From positions 1-64,000 of the forward strand of contig NZ_RWIS01000007.1 of assembly GCF_003944705.1 (NCBI RefSeq): DNA of 64,000 nucleotides, written 5' to 3'. The notes beneath the pieces were generated by a model, which was not told where the DNA came from, did no database searches, and saw nothing but the letters and a program-made list of their open reading frames with translations. The DNA comes from Hymenobacter metallilatus (GTDB lineage: Bacteria > Bacteroidota > Bacteroidia > Cytophagales > Hymenobacteraceae). How positions within the stretch are numbered: position 1 is the first letter of the stretch; the number at the start of each line of letters is the position of its first letter. The position numbers and the translations under genes were made by a program. Shown here one piece after another: positions 34,140 through 42,174 of the stretch.

Positions 34140-35066
34140 ATGAATAACCTGCTCAACTTTCTGTTTCGCTACCGGGGCATTCTGGTGTTTGCGGTGCTGG
34201 AGGTGCTGAGCTTGTATCTGCTGGTGCGCAACAGCTCCTACCAGCGGGCGGCGTTTTTCAACTCGGCCAACTCCTACGTGGGGCAGGTGCTGGACTGGCG
34301 CACTCAGGTGCAGGATTATTTCCGGCTGGTTGACGTGAACAAAGGCCTGATGCAGGAAAATGCCCGCCTGCGCCAGCAGCTGTACCCGCCCGCCCTCAGC
34401 CGCCGCCAGGCTGATACCCTGCCCGTGAGCAAGGACAGCACCACGCAAGCCCGTCTGCGGCTGCTGGGCCGCCCCGATTCGCTGTTGCTGGGCCTGCGCC
34501 AACTGGCTGCCCACGACCCCGACTACCCCCTGATTCCGGCCCGGGTGGTGAACAGCACCCTGCGCCGCGTGGATAACTACCTTACCCTGAACGTGGGCTC
34601 GGTGGACGGGGTACGCAATGGTATGGGCGTGGTGTCGGCCGAGGGCGTGGTGGGCCGCGTGAAGGTGACGTCGGAGCACTACACCACCATTACCTCGGTG
34701 CTGCACTCCAAAACGGCCATATCGGCCCGCATTCAGCGCGACGGCACCATTGGCACCATCCGCTGGCTCGGCGACGACCCCACCCTGGTGCTGCTGGACA
34801 ATGTGCCCCGCCAAAACAAGCTGCTGCGCGGCGACACGGTGGTAACGTCGGGCTACAACGCGGTATTTCCCGAAGGTGTGCGCATCGGTACTATTGAGTC
34901 GTTTGTGAAAGAGCCGGACAAGAACTTCTGGACGGTGCGCGTGCGGCTGGCCGTGGATTTCTCCCGCCTCACCTACGTGTACGTGGTAACCAGCCGCCCC
35001 AAGGCCGAGCGGGATACGGTAGAGGCCCGGGCCGGCATTAAAGCAGAAGGAGACGAGCGACCATGA
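34140..35066 (+). CDS. mreC: Rod-shape-determining protein MreC
   Basis: This 308-residue protein has an N-terminal membrane anchor (FRYRGILVFAVLEVLSLYLLV), a predicted coiled-coil around residues 55-85 (LVDVNKGLMQENARLRQQL) and the paired beta domains of MreC (YPLIPARVVNSTLRRVDNYL; VSAEGVVGRVKVTSEHYTTI). MreC links MreB to PBP2 in the periplasm. Its end overlaps mreD by four bases (ATGA). Confidence 0.95.
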   Translation: MNNLLNFLFRYRGILVFAVLEVLSLYLLVRNSSYQRAAFFNSANSYVGQVLDWRTQVQDYFRLVDVNKGLMQENARLRQQLYPPALSRRQADTLPVSKDSTTQARLRLLGRPDSLLLGLRQLAAHDPDYPLIPARVVNSTLRRVDNYLTLNVGSVDGVRNGMGVVSAEGVVGRVKVTSEHYTTITSVLHSKTAISARIQRDGTIGTIRWLGDDPTLVLLDNVPRQNKLLRGDTVVTSGYNAVFPEGVRIGTIESFVKEPDKNFWTVRVRLAVDFSRLTYVYVVTSRPKAERDTVEARAGIKAEGDERP

Positions 35067-35599
35067 GAGGCGGCGTACTGGAAATAGTCTGGCAGGCAGC
35101 CCGTGCCATCATTTACCTGGCACTGTACGTACTGCTCATCAGCGGCACCGATTTTGTGCTGTTTAACCTGGGCTGGTGCTTCATCTACCTGGGTTTCCTG
35201 CTGTTTTTGCCCATCAACACCCCCATTGTGGTACAGCTGGTGCTGGGTTTCCTCACCGGCATCACCCTGGATATGTTTTTTGATACCGGGGGCGTATACG
35301 CCGGCTCGGCCGTGCTGCTAATGTACCTGCGGCCCTGGGTGCTGCGCCTGCTCACCCCGCGCGACGGGTACGATGCCCAGGATTCCGTGAACATCCATCA
35401 GATGGGCTGGCAATGGATGGTGGTATACCTCACAATTCTGGTTGGTATTCACCACGTGGCATTTTTTCTGCTGGAGTTAGGTTCCTTCCAGGTGTTCGGT
35501 ACTACGCTGGCCAAAATGGTGGTCAGTACCCTCTACACCGGCCTGACGCTGCTCATCATCCAGCTGATTTTCTTCCCCACACGGCGGCGGAGCAGATGA
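35063..35599 (+). CDS. mreD: Rod-shape-determining protein MreD
   Basis: This 178-residue protein has about five membrane helices, including IIYLALYVLLISGTDFVLF and FLTGITLDMFFDTGGVYAGS, a family hallmark. It starts inside the last codons of mreC, so the two are translationally coupled. MreD is a membrane partner of MreC in the elongasome. A repeat-containing gap of about 300 bases separates it from mrdA. Confidence 0.92.
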   Translation: MRGGVLEIVWQAARAIIYLALYVLLISGTDFVLFNLGWCFIYLGFLLFLPINTPIVVQLVLGFLTGITLDMFFDTGGVYAGSAVLLMYLRPWVLRLLTPRDGYDAQDSVNIHQMGWQWMVVYLTILVGIHHVAFFLLELGSFQVFGTTLAKMVVSTLYTGLTLLIIQLIFFPTRRRSR

Positions 35600-35631
35600 T
35601 GAAGGAATAGGAGGGATGAAGTGCCCCGGTA

Positions 35632-35802
35632 CGTCATGCCGATGAGAGGAGGAAGCTCGCGTGCTGAAGTTGCACCCCTGCGGGGGAGGCCTTCAATCAG
35701 TCAGAGGAAGACATGCTTCGACTCCACCTCCGGCTACGTTCTGCAGAACAGTCACTACTGCAACCTCAGCACGCGAAATTCCCCGCGGGGCTCGGAATGA
35801 CG
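35632..35802. repeat. Inverted repeat between mreD and mrdA (CTCGCGTGCTGA family)
   Basis: The left arm 35632-35674 (CGTCATGCCGATGAG... GCTCGCGTGCTGAAG) pairs with the right arm 35759-35802 (CTCAGCACGCGAAATTCC... CGGAATGACG), imperfectly. The spacer contains CATGCTTCGACTCC, a fragment of the related GATGCTTCGGCAAGCTCAGC type seen at 47232-47357. Related elements are at 48123 and 59110. Confidence 0.8.
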
Positions 35803-35849
35803 TGCTATATCACCTCATTTCTTCGTTACCTCATCACCATTTCCCGGAG

Positions 35850-35857
35850 TATCTTTG
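35850..35857 (+). promoter_or_regulatory. Candidate -7 element upstream of mrdA
   Basis: TATCTTTG matches TAnnTTTG, 49 bases before the proposed TTG start. It implies a separate promoter for mrdA-rodA downstream of the repeat. Confidence 0.5.
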
Positions 35858-35906
35858 TGCTTCCGAAAACTGCTTCGGAACTCATTTTCTTTCAGACTTT
35901 TCTGCT

Positions 35907-37745
35907 TTGCAATACCTCGAAGGCCGCAAGTACGTAGTTCAGGCAATTTTCCTGACCGTGGCGCTGGTGTTTGCGGCCCGCCTCTTCTACATTCAGGTGC
36001 TGGACGGTAGCTATAAGCTGGCCGCCGACCGCAACACGCTCCAGCGCATTGTGCAGACGCCCTACCGGGGCCTCATCTACGACCGGAAGGGCCAGATTCT
36101 GGTGCAGAATACGCCGGTGTACGACCTGATGGTGGTGCCCCGGGAGGTGAAGCAGCTGGACACGGCCCGGTTTTGCCAGCTGCTGCAACTGCCCGTGGAG
36201 GAGGTGCGCGAGGGGTTGAAGGCCGCCAAAGCATTCAGCCGCGTGAAAGCCTCCCCGCTGGTGCAAAACCTGAGCACGCCCGAGCTGGCCGCCATTCAGG
36301 ACAACCTCATCGACTTTCCGGGCTTCAGCGTGAAGGCCCGCATGGCCCGCTCCTACAATACCCACACGATGGCCCACGCCCTGGGTTACGTGGGCGCCAT
36401 TACGCCGGCCTTCCTCGAGAAGCCCCGCTACGCCAAGTATCAGCCCGGCGAGTTTCTGGGCATTACGGGGCTGGAATCCTACTACGAAGACCAGCTGATG
36501 GGCCGGCGCGGGGTGCAGTACCGCATGGTGAACGTGCGCGGCATCGAGAAGGGCGCATTCCGGGGCGGGGAGTTCGATACGCTGTCGGTGGCCGGGCAGG
36601 ACCTGCACCTCAGCCTCGACTCGGAGCTGCAGGAGTACGCCGAGAAGCTGATGGCCGGCAAGCGGGGCTCGGTAGTAGCTCTGGACCCCAAAACCGGCGA
36701 AATTCTGGTGTTCGTATCGGCCCCGATGTTCGATCCGGCTACGCTTTCGGGCAAGGGCATGGGCAACCGCTACATGGAGCTGCTCAATAACCCCGAGCGG
36801 CCTCTGTTCAACCGCCCCCTCATGGCCACCTACCCGCCCGGCTCCACCTTCAAGCTGGTGAACGAGCTGGTGGCCCTGCAAATGGGCGTGGTGACGCCCC
36901 AAACCGGTTTTCCGTGCAACTGGAAGCTGGTGCGCTGCACCCACCGCCACGAGTACCCCAGCAATGTGGGCATTGCTATCAAGCAGAGCTGCAACCCCTA
37001 CTTCTACCAGGTGATGCGCACGGCCGTGATGCGGGGCCGCTCCACCAACCGCTTCGAGGATGCCCGCCTGGGCCTGGCGGAGTGGCGGCGGCAGGTGATG
37101 CAGTTTGGGCTGGGGGAGAAGCTGGGCGTAGATATGTCGCAGGAGAAGAAGGGCCTGATTCCGTCGTCGGACTTCTACGACAAGCGCAACGGCTACCACC
37201 GCTGGAATTTCCGCACGGTATACTCGCTCAGTATCGGGCAGGGCGAAATCGGTATTACCGGCCTGCAAATGGCCAACATCATGGCCACCATTGCCAACCG
37301 GGGCTGGTACTATACGCCCCACTTCGTGAAAGGCATTGGCCAGGGTGGGCCCTTGCCTCAGTTTCAGGTAAAGCACACGGTGGGCGTCGACCCCATTCAC
37401 TTCGAGGAAATTATTCCCGGGATGCAAAGCGTGGTAGATGGGCGTGGCGGTACCGGCAACAATGCCAGCCTACTCGACGTGGGCATTTCGGTGGCCGGCA
37501 AAACCGGTACTGTGCAAAATCCCCACGGCGACGACCACGCCACCTTTGCCGCCTTTGCTCCGGCCGAAGACCCCAAAATTGCCATTGTGGTATTCATAGA
37601 AAACGCCGGTTTCGGCGGTAGCTCGGCGGCCCCGCTGGCGTCGCTTATCATGGAGAAATACCTGCGCGGCAAAGTGGCCCCCTGGCGGCACCGCTGGGAG
37701 GAATGGCTGCCCGGCCCCGCCGAACGATTTGTGAAACACCATTGA
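35907..37745 (+). CDS. mrdA: Penicillin-binding protein 2 (elongasome transpeptidase)
   Basis: From TTG 35907 this is 612 residues, beginning LQYLEGRKYVVQAIFLTVAL with the single membrane anchor. Transpeptidase motifs are YPPGSTFKLV (SxxK, near residue 312), KQSCNPY (SxN) and VAGKTGTVQN (KTG, near residue 531). The pedestal domain precedes them. PBP2 cross-links lateral peptidoglycan with RodA. A start at 35661 would encode an 82-residue N-terminus out of repeat DNA and run past a -7 promoter, so I reject it. The inserted four-helix-bundle element follows eight bases after the stop. Confidence 0.93.
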   Translation: MQYLEGRKYVVQAIFLTVALVFAARLFYIQVLDGSYKLAADRNTLQRIVQTPYRGLIYDRKGQILVQNTPVYDLMVVPREVKQLDTARFCQLLQLPVEEVREGLKAAKAFSRVKASPLVQNLSTPELAAIQDNLIDFPGFSVKARMARSYNTHTMAHALGYVGAITPAFLEKPRYAKYQPGEFLGITGLESYYEDQLMGRRGVQYRMVNVRGIEKGAFRGGEFDTLSVAGQDLHLSLDSELQEYAEKLMAGKRGSVVALDPKTGEILVFVSAPMFDPATLSGKGMGNRYMELLNNPERPLFNRPLMATYPPGSTFKLVNELVALQMGVVTPQTGFPCNWKLVRCTHRHEYPSNVGIAIKQSCNPYFYQVMRTAVMRGRSTNRFEDARLGLAEWRRQVMQFGLGEKLGVDMSQEKKGLIPSSDFYDKRNGYHRWNFRTVYSLSIGQGEIGITGLQMANIMATIANRGWYYTPHFVKGIGQGGPLPQFQVKHTVGVDPIHFEEIIPGMQSVVDGRGGTGNNASLLDVGISVAGKTGTVQNPHGDDHATFAAFAPAEDPKIAIVVFIENAGFGGSSAAPLASLIMEKYLRGKVAPWRHRWEEWLPGPAERFVKHH

Positions 37746-37752
37746 GTTTTTT

Positions 37753-38193
37753 AATTAAAAATTGAGAATTAAAAATTAAAAATGACATGAAGGAGGATAA
37801 TACGATATTGGTCAAAAGTTATGCATTCGCCGTGCGCATTGTACGGCTGTATAAACATCTGCGGCGGGCTGGAGAAGTGCCACCGCTGGCTGCGCAGGTG
37901 TTGCGCAGTGGCACATCGGTGGGCGCTAATGTAGAGGAAGCCGTTGGCGGATTTTCTAAGCGTGACTTTGTGGCTAAGTGTGGAATTGCCTATAAAGAAG
38001 CACGCGAAACGCATTACTGGTTGCGTCTGCTGCGTGACACGGATTGTGTCGAGCCGCGTCTGGCTGAGTCATTACTGAATGAAGCCGAAGAGTTGAAAAA
38101 GATACTGGCAGCTATTATTCTTTCCTCACGGCAAGCCAATGGTCCCATTTCAGTCGAGAATAATTTTTAATTTTTAATTCTCAATTTTTAATT
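37753..38193 (+). mobile_element. Inverted-repeat element carrying a four-helix-bundle gene, between mrdA and rodA
   Basis: Perfect 31-bp inverted repeats at 37753-37783 and 38163-38193 bound a 441-bp unit; the arm begins AATTAAAAATTGAGAATT. Only one gene fits inside. Its ATG is four bases from the left arm and its stop codon lies within the right arm. No transposase is encoded, and I see no target duplication. The unit interrupts the mrdA-rodA pair, and the rodA start codon TTG 38192-38194 uses the last two bases of the right arm. The gene-free repeat at 34018-34134 and the decayed one at 15269-15381 look like relatives. Confidence 0.8.
37787..38170 (+). CDS. Four-helix-bundle protein of the S23 / intervening-sequence family
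   Basis: This 127-residue protein shows the family's signature: LVKSYAFAVRIVRLYKHL in helix 1, then LRSGTSVGANVEEAVGGFSK (the conserved S-x-GANxxEA core), then YKEARETHYWLRLL and a last charged helix. Relatives occur inside 23S rRNA intervening sequences of Leptospira and Coxiella, as free genes in Bacteroidota and cyanobacteria, and as Avd in diversity-generating retroelements. Their biochemical role is uncertain; RNA or protein binding is suggested. There is no rRNA here, so this is a free copy. The stop codon sits within the element's inverted repeat. Confidence 0.9.
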   Translation: MKEDNTILVKSYAFAVRIVRLYKHLRRAGEVPPLAAQVLRSGTSVGANVEEAVGGFSKRDFVAKCGIAYKEARETHYWLRLLRDTDCVEPRLAESLLNEAEELKKILAAIILSSRQANGPISVENNF

Positions 38194-39490
38194 GAACTCC
38201 TCTCCCGCCCGCTATTCCCGTAGCATCGACTGGATTACGGTGCTGATTTACCTGCTCATGGTGGGGGTGGGCTGGCTGAACGTGTACGCGGCCAGCTACT
38301 CGCCCGATGCCCCGGCCAACCCACTTAGCAGCCTGAGCTTTTCGGAGCTGATGGCCTTCAACTGGTTTAAGCAGATTGTCTGGATTGGAGCCGCCGTGGT
38401 GCTGATTGTGGTGTTGCTGGTGATTGAGTCCAAGGCCTACGACACCTTTGCCTTCGTGCTCTACGGCGGCATGATTCTGCTGCTCATCGTCACGCCGTTC
38501 ATTGCCCGGCCCATTGCCGGGTCCCGCTCGTGGCTGGAGCTGGGACCCATGCGCCTGCAACCCGCCGAATTTGCCAAATTCGTAACGGCTCTGGCCGTGT
38601 CGCGCTACATGGCCGGCATCAACCTGCGCCAGCAGAATTTCCGCGACCAGCTGGTGCTGGCCGGCCTTACGCTGCTGCCCCCACTGCTCATTATTGCCGC
38701 CAACGAAACCGGCCAGGCCCTGGTGTTCGGGGCGTTTCTGCTGGCCTATTTCCGGGAGGGTATGTCGCCCCTGATTCTGCTGATTCTGGCCGCGGCGGGC
38801 GTCATTCTTATCCTGGCGCTGCTGGTGCCCAAGCTCTGGCTGGTGGGGGCGTTTACGTTGATTTTGGGGGGCGCCTTTGCCTTCAACTCCAAGCTTTGGC
38901 GCCACCATCTGCCCCTGTCCCTGAGCGTGTGGGCCGTGGTGATTGGGATGGTGTTCGGGGTGGATTTTTTCTTCAACAACGTGCTGCAACCTCACCAGCG
39001 CAAGCGCATCGAGGTGCTCATCAACCCCTCCGCCGATCCGCTGGGCGTGGGCTGGAACGTAACGCAGAGCAAAATTGCCATTGGCTCGGGCGGCCTGACT
39101 GGCAAAGGCTTTCTGCAGGGCACCCAAACCAAGTTCGATTTCGTACCCGAGCAGAGTACCGACTTTATTTTCTGTACGGTGGGTGAGGAGTGGGGCTGGC
39201 TCGGTACGCTGGTGACTATTGTGCTGTTCATGACGCTGCTGGGCCGCATTGTGTACGTGGCAGAGCGCCAGAAGTCGGTGTTCGGGCGCACCTACGGCTA
39301 CTGCGTGGCCAGTATCATTTTCTTCCACTTCTGCGTGAACATCGGCATGACCATTGGTCTGGCGCCGGTGGTGGGCATTCCGCTGCCCTTCTTCAGCTAC
39401 GGCGGGTCCTCACTCTGGTCGTTTACTACCCTGCTGTTCATCCTGCTGGCTATTGACGCCTACCGCAAGCAGGATTTGGAGCGGTATTAG
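38192..39490 (+). CDS. rodA: Peptidoglycan glycosyltransferase RodA (SEDS family)
   Basis: This 432-residue protein has about ten membrane helices. SEDS hallmarks include RSWLELGPMRLQPAEFAKF, NETGQALVFGAFLL, and VVGIPLPFFSYGGSSLWSF. RodA polymerises lateral-wall glycan with PBP2. The N-terminus MNSSPARYSRSIDWITVLIY matches the family only if translation begins at TTG 38192. That codon overlaps the edge of the preceding inverted-repeat element, so the original start region may have been altered by insertion. Confidence 0.94.
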   Translation: MNSSPARYSRSIDWITVLIYLLMVGVGWLNVYAASYSPDAPANPLSSLSFSELMAFNWFKQIVWIGAAVVLIVVLLVIESKAYDTFAFVLYGGMILLLIVTPFIARPIAGSRSWLELGPMRLQPAEFAKFVTALAVSRYMAGINLRQQNFRDQLVLAGLTLLPPLLIIAANETGQALVFGAFLLAYFREGMSPLILLILAAAGVILILALLVPKLWLVGAFTLILGGAFAFNSKLWRHHLPLSLSVWAVVIGMVFGVDFFFNNVLQPHQRKRIEVLINPSADPLGVGWNVTQSKIAIGSGGLTGKGFLQGTQTKFDFVPEQSTDFIFCTVGEEWGWLGTLVTIVLFMTLLGRIVYVAERQKSVFGRTYGYCVASIIFFHFCVNIGMTIGLAPVVGIPLPFFSYGGSSLWSFTTLLFILLAIDAYRKQDLERY

Positions 39491-39516
39491 GCGGTGAAAT
39501 GATGAGTGGCCAGGCT

Positions 39517-39550
39517 GTCATTGCGGGGCGGAGCCAAAGCAATCCGTCCT
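39517..39550 (+). repeat. Single arm of a GTCATTGCGGGGCGG-type intergenic repeat
   Basis: GTCATTGCGGGGCGGAGCC followed by AAAGCAATCCGTCCT has the form of one arm of a palindromic repeat common in Bacteroidota. I find no matching complete second arm before 39700, so it may be decayed. The rest of the 218-base gap to the next gene shows nothing else. Confidence 0.55.
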
Positions 39551-39708
39551 ATTCTGAGCAGCAGTTTTCGGTCTGTTCCAAAGCTCCCGGCGCCAGAATC
39601 CAGGTAGTAGCGGCAACAGCAGGAAAGACAGCGTGACGCCGCTTCATACACGAACTATCCGGTGTCTTCGCAAGGACGCTTTACTTTGCTCAGTCACTCA
39701 TTCACCGC

Positions 39709-41088
39709 ATGACAGATTCCCGCCCCCTGCTATCCTCGCAAACAACGCGCATTCCGCGTTGGGTGTGGGCCGGGCTGGTGGTAATGCACCTGCTGGCCCT
39801 GGGGTGGCAGCTGCACGCGCGGCAGCCCCTGTTTCCCGATTCCGACCGGTACGTGCAGGCTGCCCGCAACCTGCGCGACGCAGGCACGCTGTACGCCCTG
39901 CCGCTGACGGAGCAACCGTTGCAGGCGCAGGAGTACAGCATCCGCCCGCCCGGCTACCCGGTGTTTCTGCTGCTGACGGGCGGAGCAGGCCCGGCCATAC
40001 CCTGGGCAGCGCTGCTGCTGCAAAACGCGCTCAGCCTGCTGAATCTGGCCCTGGTGCTACAGTGGCTAATGCGGTGCACCGGCGGGTTGCGGCGGAAGCA
40101 GTGGGCGGTGCTGCTGCTGCTGGCCGCTGCCGGAACCGGCCAGTTTATATATGCCAACGTGCTGATGAGCGAAATACTGCTTCAGACGCTGGTAGTGGTG
40201 CTATGGCGCTGTCTGGACCGGTTTTGGAACACGGGGTACCCAGCCGGCGCGCTGGCGGGGGCAGCCGGGGCCACAACGGTGGCCTTATTGGTGAAGCCGG
40301 TTTTTTACCCGTTTGCGGGTGTGCTGCTGCTGCTGGGAATAGTGGTAGGGTGGCGGCAGCACCGGCCGTGGCTGGTGCTGGCAACGGCCGTGCCCCTGCT
40401 GGTGGCCCTGCTCTGGATGGGGCGGAACGAGGCGCGTACGGGGTACTTCCATTTTTCCAGTATTGCCGAAATCAACCTGCTGCGCTACAACGCGCGCGGC
40501 GTGCTACAGGCGGCGGCCGGCCCGCAGCAGGCCGAAAAATTCGTGCGCGCCTCCCTGACAGCTGCCAGCCGGCAACCGGGCTTTGCGGCGCAGCAGGAAT
40601 ACATCCGTCGGCAGAGTATGCGGGCGTTGCTGGCCCACCCTGTCACCTGTTTGGGGCAGCAGGCCCGCGGGATGCTCACGTTTTTCCTGGACCCCGGCCG
40701 CTTTGATCTGGTGCATTTTCTGCGGCTGCCGCAAACGGCCAGCTCGGGGCTGTTGCAACTGCTCAACCAGCGGAGCTACCGGGCCGCCGCGCAGTATCTG
40801 GGGCAGTTGCCCTGGGGCGTGCTGAGTGCGCTGGGGCTGCTGCTGCTGGCTAATGTGGTGCGGCTGGGGCTGCTGCTGCGGTTTGGCGGCAGCCGTACCT
40901 ACTCCTGGCCGGCCCGCCTGCTGCTGCTGGGGGTGATATTGTACGTGGCCGCCCTCACGGGGCCGTTGGGGGCAGCCCGGTTTGCCGTGCCCGTGCTGCC
41001 CTTGCTACTGGCCGGTGCCGGGGCAGGCCTTACTGTTGGGCAGCCGGAGCCTGCGGCGCAGCTCCGGAGCCGGCCGTCAGCCAGCTAA
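39709..41088 (+). CDS. Polytopic membrane protein, GT-C glycosyltransferase-like
   Basis: This 459-residue protein has about ten hydrophobic segments. The first extracytoplasmic loop contains FPDSDRYVQAARNL with an acidic DSD motif, then IRPPGYPVFLLL. This is the layout of GT-C enzymes (ArnT/PMT/RgtA-like), which transfer sugars from polyprenyl-phosphate donors on the outer face of the membrane. The acceptor is unknown. Its last 59 bases overlap, tail to tail, with the opposing membrane-protein gene. The overlap encodes both C-termini, which are low-complexity, so either tail may be poorly constrained. Confidence 0.75.
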   Translation: MTDSRPLLSSQTTRIPRWVWAGLVVMHLLALGWQLHARQPLFPDSDRYVQAARNLRDAGTLYALPLTEQPLQAQEYSIRPPGYPVFLLLTGGAGPAIPWAALLLQNALSLLNLALVLQWLMRCTGGLRRKQWAVLLLLAAAGTGQFIYANVLMSEILLQTLVVVLWRCLDRFWNTGYPAGALAGAAGATTVALLVKPVFYPFAGVLLLLGIVVGWRQHRPWLVLATAVPLLVALLWMGRNEARTGYFHFSSIAEINLLRYNARGVLQAAAGPQQAEKFVRASLTAASRQPGFAAQQEYIRRQSMRALLAHPVTCLGQQARGMLTFFLDPGRFDLVHFLRLPQTASSGLLQLLNQRSYRAAAQYLGQLPWGVLSALGLLLLANVVRLGLLLRFGGSRTYSWPARLLLLGVILYVAALTGPLGAARFAVPVLPLLLAGAGAGLTVGQPEPAAQLRSRPSAS

Positions 41089-42106
41089 AGAGGGGGTCGT
41101 AGGCAAGAATGCGGGCGGCGGCAACGGCAAAAACCGGGGCGGCCAGGTAGCCCATGCGGCCCAGGTCGCCGGAAAGTAGCATGTGAATCAGGACCACGAC
41201 CAGCAGTCCGGCCCCCTGCCAGCCCACCTGCGGCAGCCACTCCCGCCGCACGGCGGCGTTGCGCAAACCCAGCAGCAGCAGCAAACTGAAAAACCCGAAG
41301 ATGCTGAAGATTTCGCCGGCCCCCTTCACCGAAAACAGCCGCCGGAGCGAGTAGGTGAGGTTTTCCAGGTGGGCCAGCGCGTTGTGCAGACTTTCCGTGG
41401 GTGGGGCGCCCAGCTGCGCGTCTATCCAGGCCCGGATGGCCAGGGCCGCCGCGCCGCCGGCCACCAGCCACCCCAGCTGTGCCGGCCAGCCCAGCGCCCG
41501 GCGGCCGTAAAGTAGCAGCCAGGGCACCAGAAACACCGCCGCTTCTTTCGCCTGCGGGGCCAGCAGGTACACGGCAACCAGGGCCGCGGCCGAGTGGCTC
41601 CGCACGCCGTACAACGCCAGCGCAAAAACCAGCAGATACAGACTGTCGACCAGCGGCAGGCCCGCCGTGTACACCGCCCAGCGGCTGCACAGCACCGCCA
41701 CTACCGCCAGCGCCGCCGCCGCCGGATGGGCACCGGACAGCAGGCAAGTGCGAAACAGCAGCAGCCCCACGCCCGCCATCAGCAGAGAGTTAACGACGTA
41801 AAACGCCAGCCGCAGGGGCCATTCACTGGCGGCCCGCTGGGGCCAGATGCGGGCGTACACCCGCTCCAGGGGCCACGCCACGGCCGCCGCGGTGGCCGGT
41901 ACCAGCACCCGATAGCGCCGCGTAATGTTCACGCCCGCATACTGGCCCCGGGCCAGGCTCAGGTAGCTGCGCGTGTCAAGGGAGTGAGAGAAATCATAAT
42001 GCACGTACATAGTGTACGCCGGACCGGCCACCAGCCCCAGGGCCAGCACATACACCAGCAGCCACCGGGGCCAGCGCATCAGAAAAGCAGAAGGCATAAA
42101 GCGCAA
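41030..42106 (-). CDS. Polytopic membrane protein, possibly GT-C fold
   Basis: This 358-residue protein has eight to ten hydrophobic segments. The first loop has DFSHSLDTRSYLSLARGQY, similar in position to the acidic loop of GT-C enzymes, then RRYRVLVPATAAAVA. The family is not one I can name. It is convergent with the preceding GT-C-like gene and overlaps it by 59 bases. In-frame ATGs at 42106 and 42097 are both possible starts. The pair may act on the same glycan, but this is only a guess from context. Confidence 0.65.
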   Translation of the reverse strand: MRFMPSAFLMRWPRWLLVYVLALGLVAGPAYTMYVHYDFSHSLDTRSYLSLARGQYAGVNITRRYRVLVPATAAAVAWPLERVYARIWPQRAASEWPLRLAFYVVNSLLMAGVGLLLFRTCLLSGAHPAAAALAVVAVLCSRWAVYTAGLPLVDSLYLLVFALALYGVRSHSAAALVAVYLLAPQAKEAAVFLVPWLLLYGRRALGWPAQLGWLVAGGAAALAIRAWIDAQLGAPPTESLHNALAHLENLTYSLRRLFSVKGAGEIFSIFGFFSLLLLLGLRNAAVRREWLPQVGWQGAGLLVVVLIHMLLSGDLGRMGYLAAPVFAVAAARILAYDPLFSWLTAGSGAAPQAPAAQQ

Positions 42107-42174
42107 CTTAACCCCGAAAAACTACGCGGCCGACTGAGGCAAATCAGTCGGCCGGAAAAAGGAAGGCGGCCAGC

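Noticed and set aside
35892..37427. 511-codon open frame on the minus strand
   Set aside because: Antisense to mrdA, no family features, His/Gln-rich shadow composition.
37787..38170. A true rRNA intervening sequence or a diversity-generating retroelement
   Set aside because: No rRNA, reverse transcriptase or variable-repeat pair is found near the four-helix-bundle gene.
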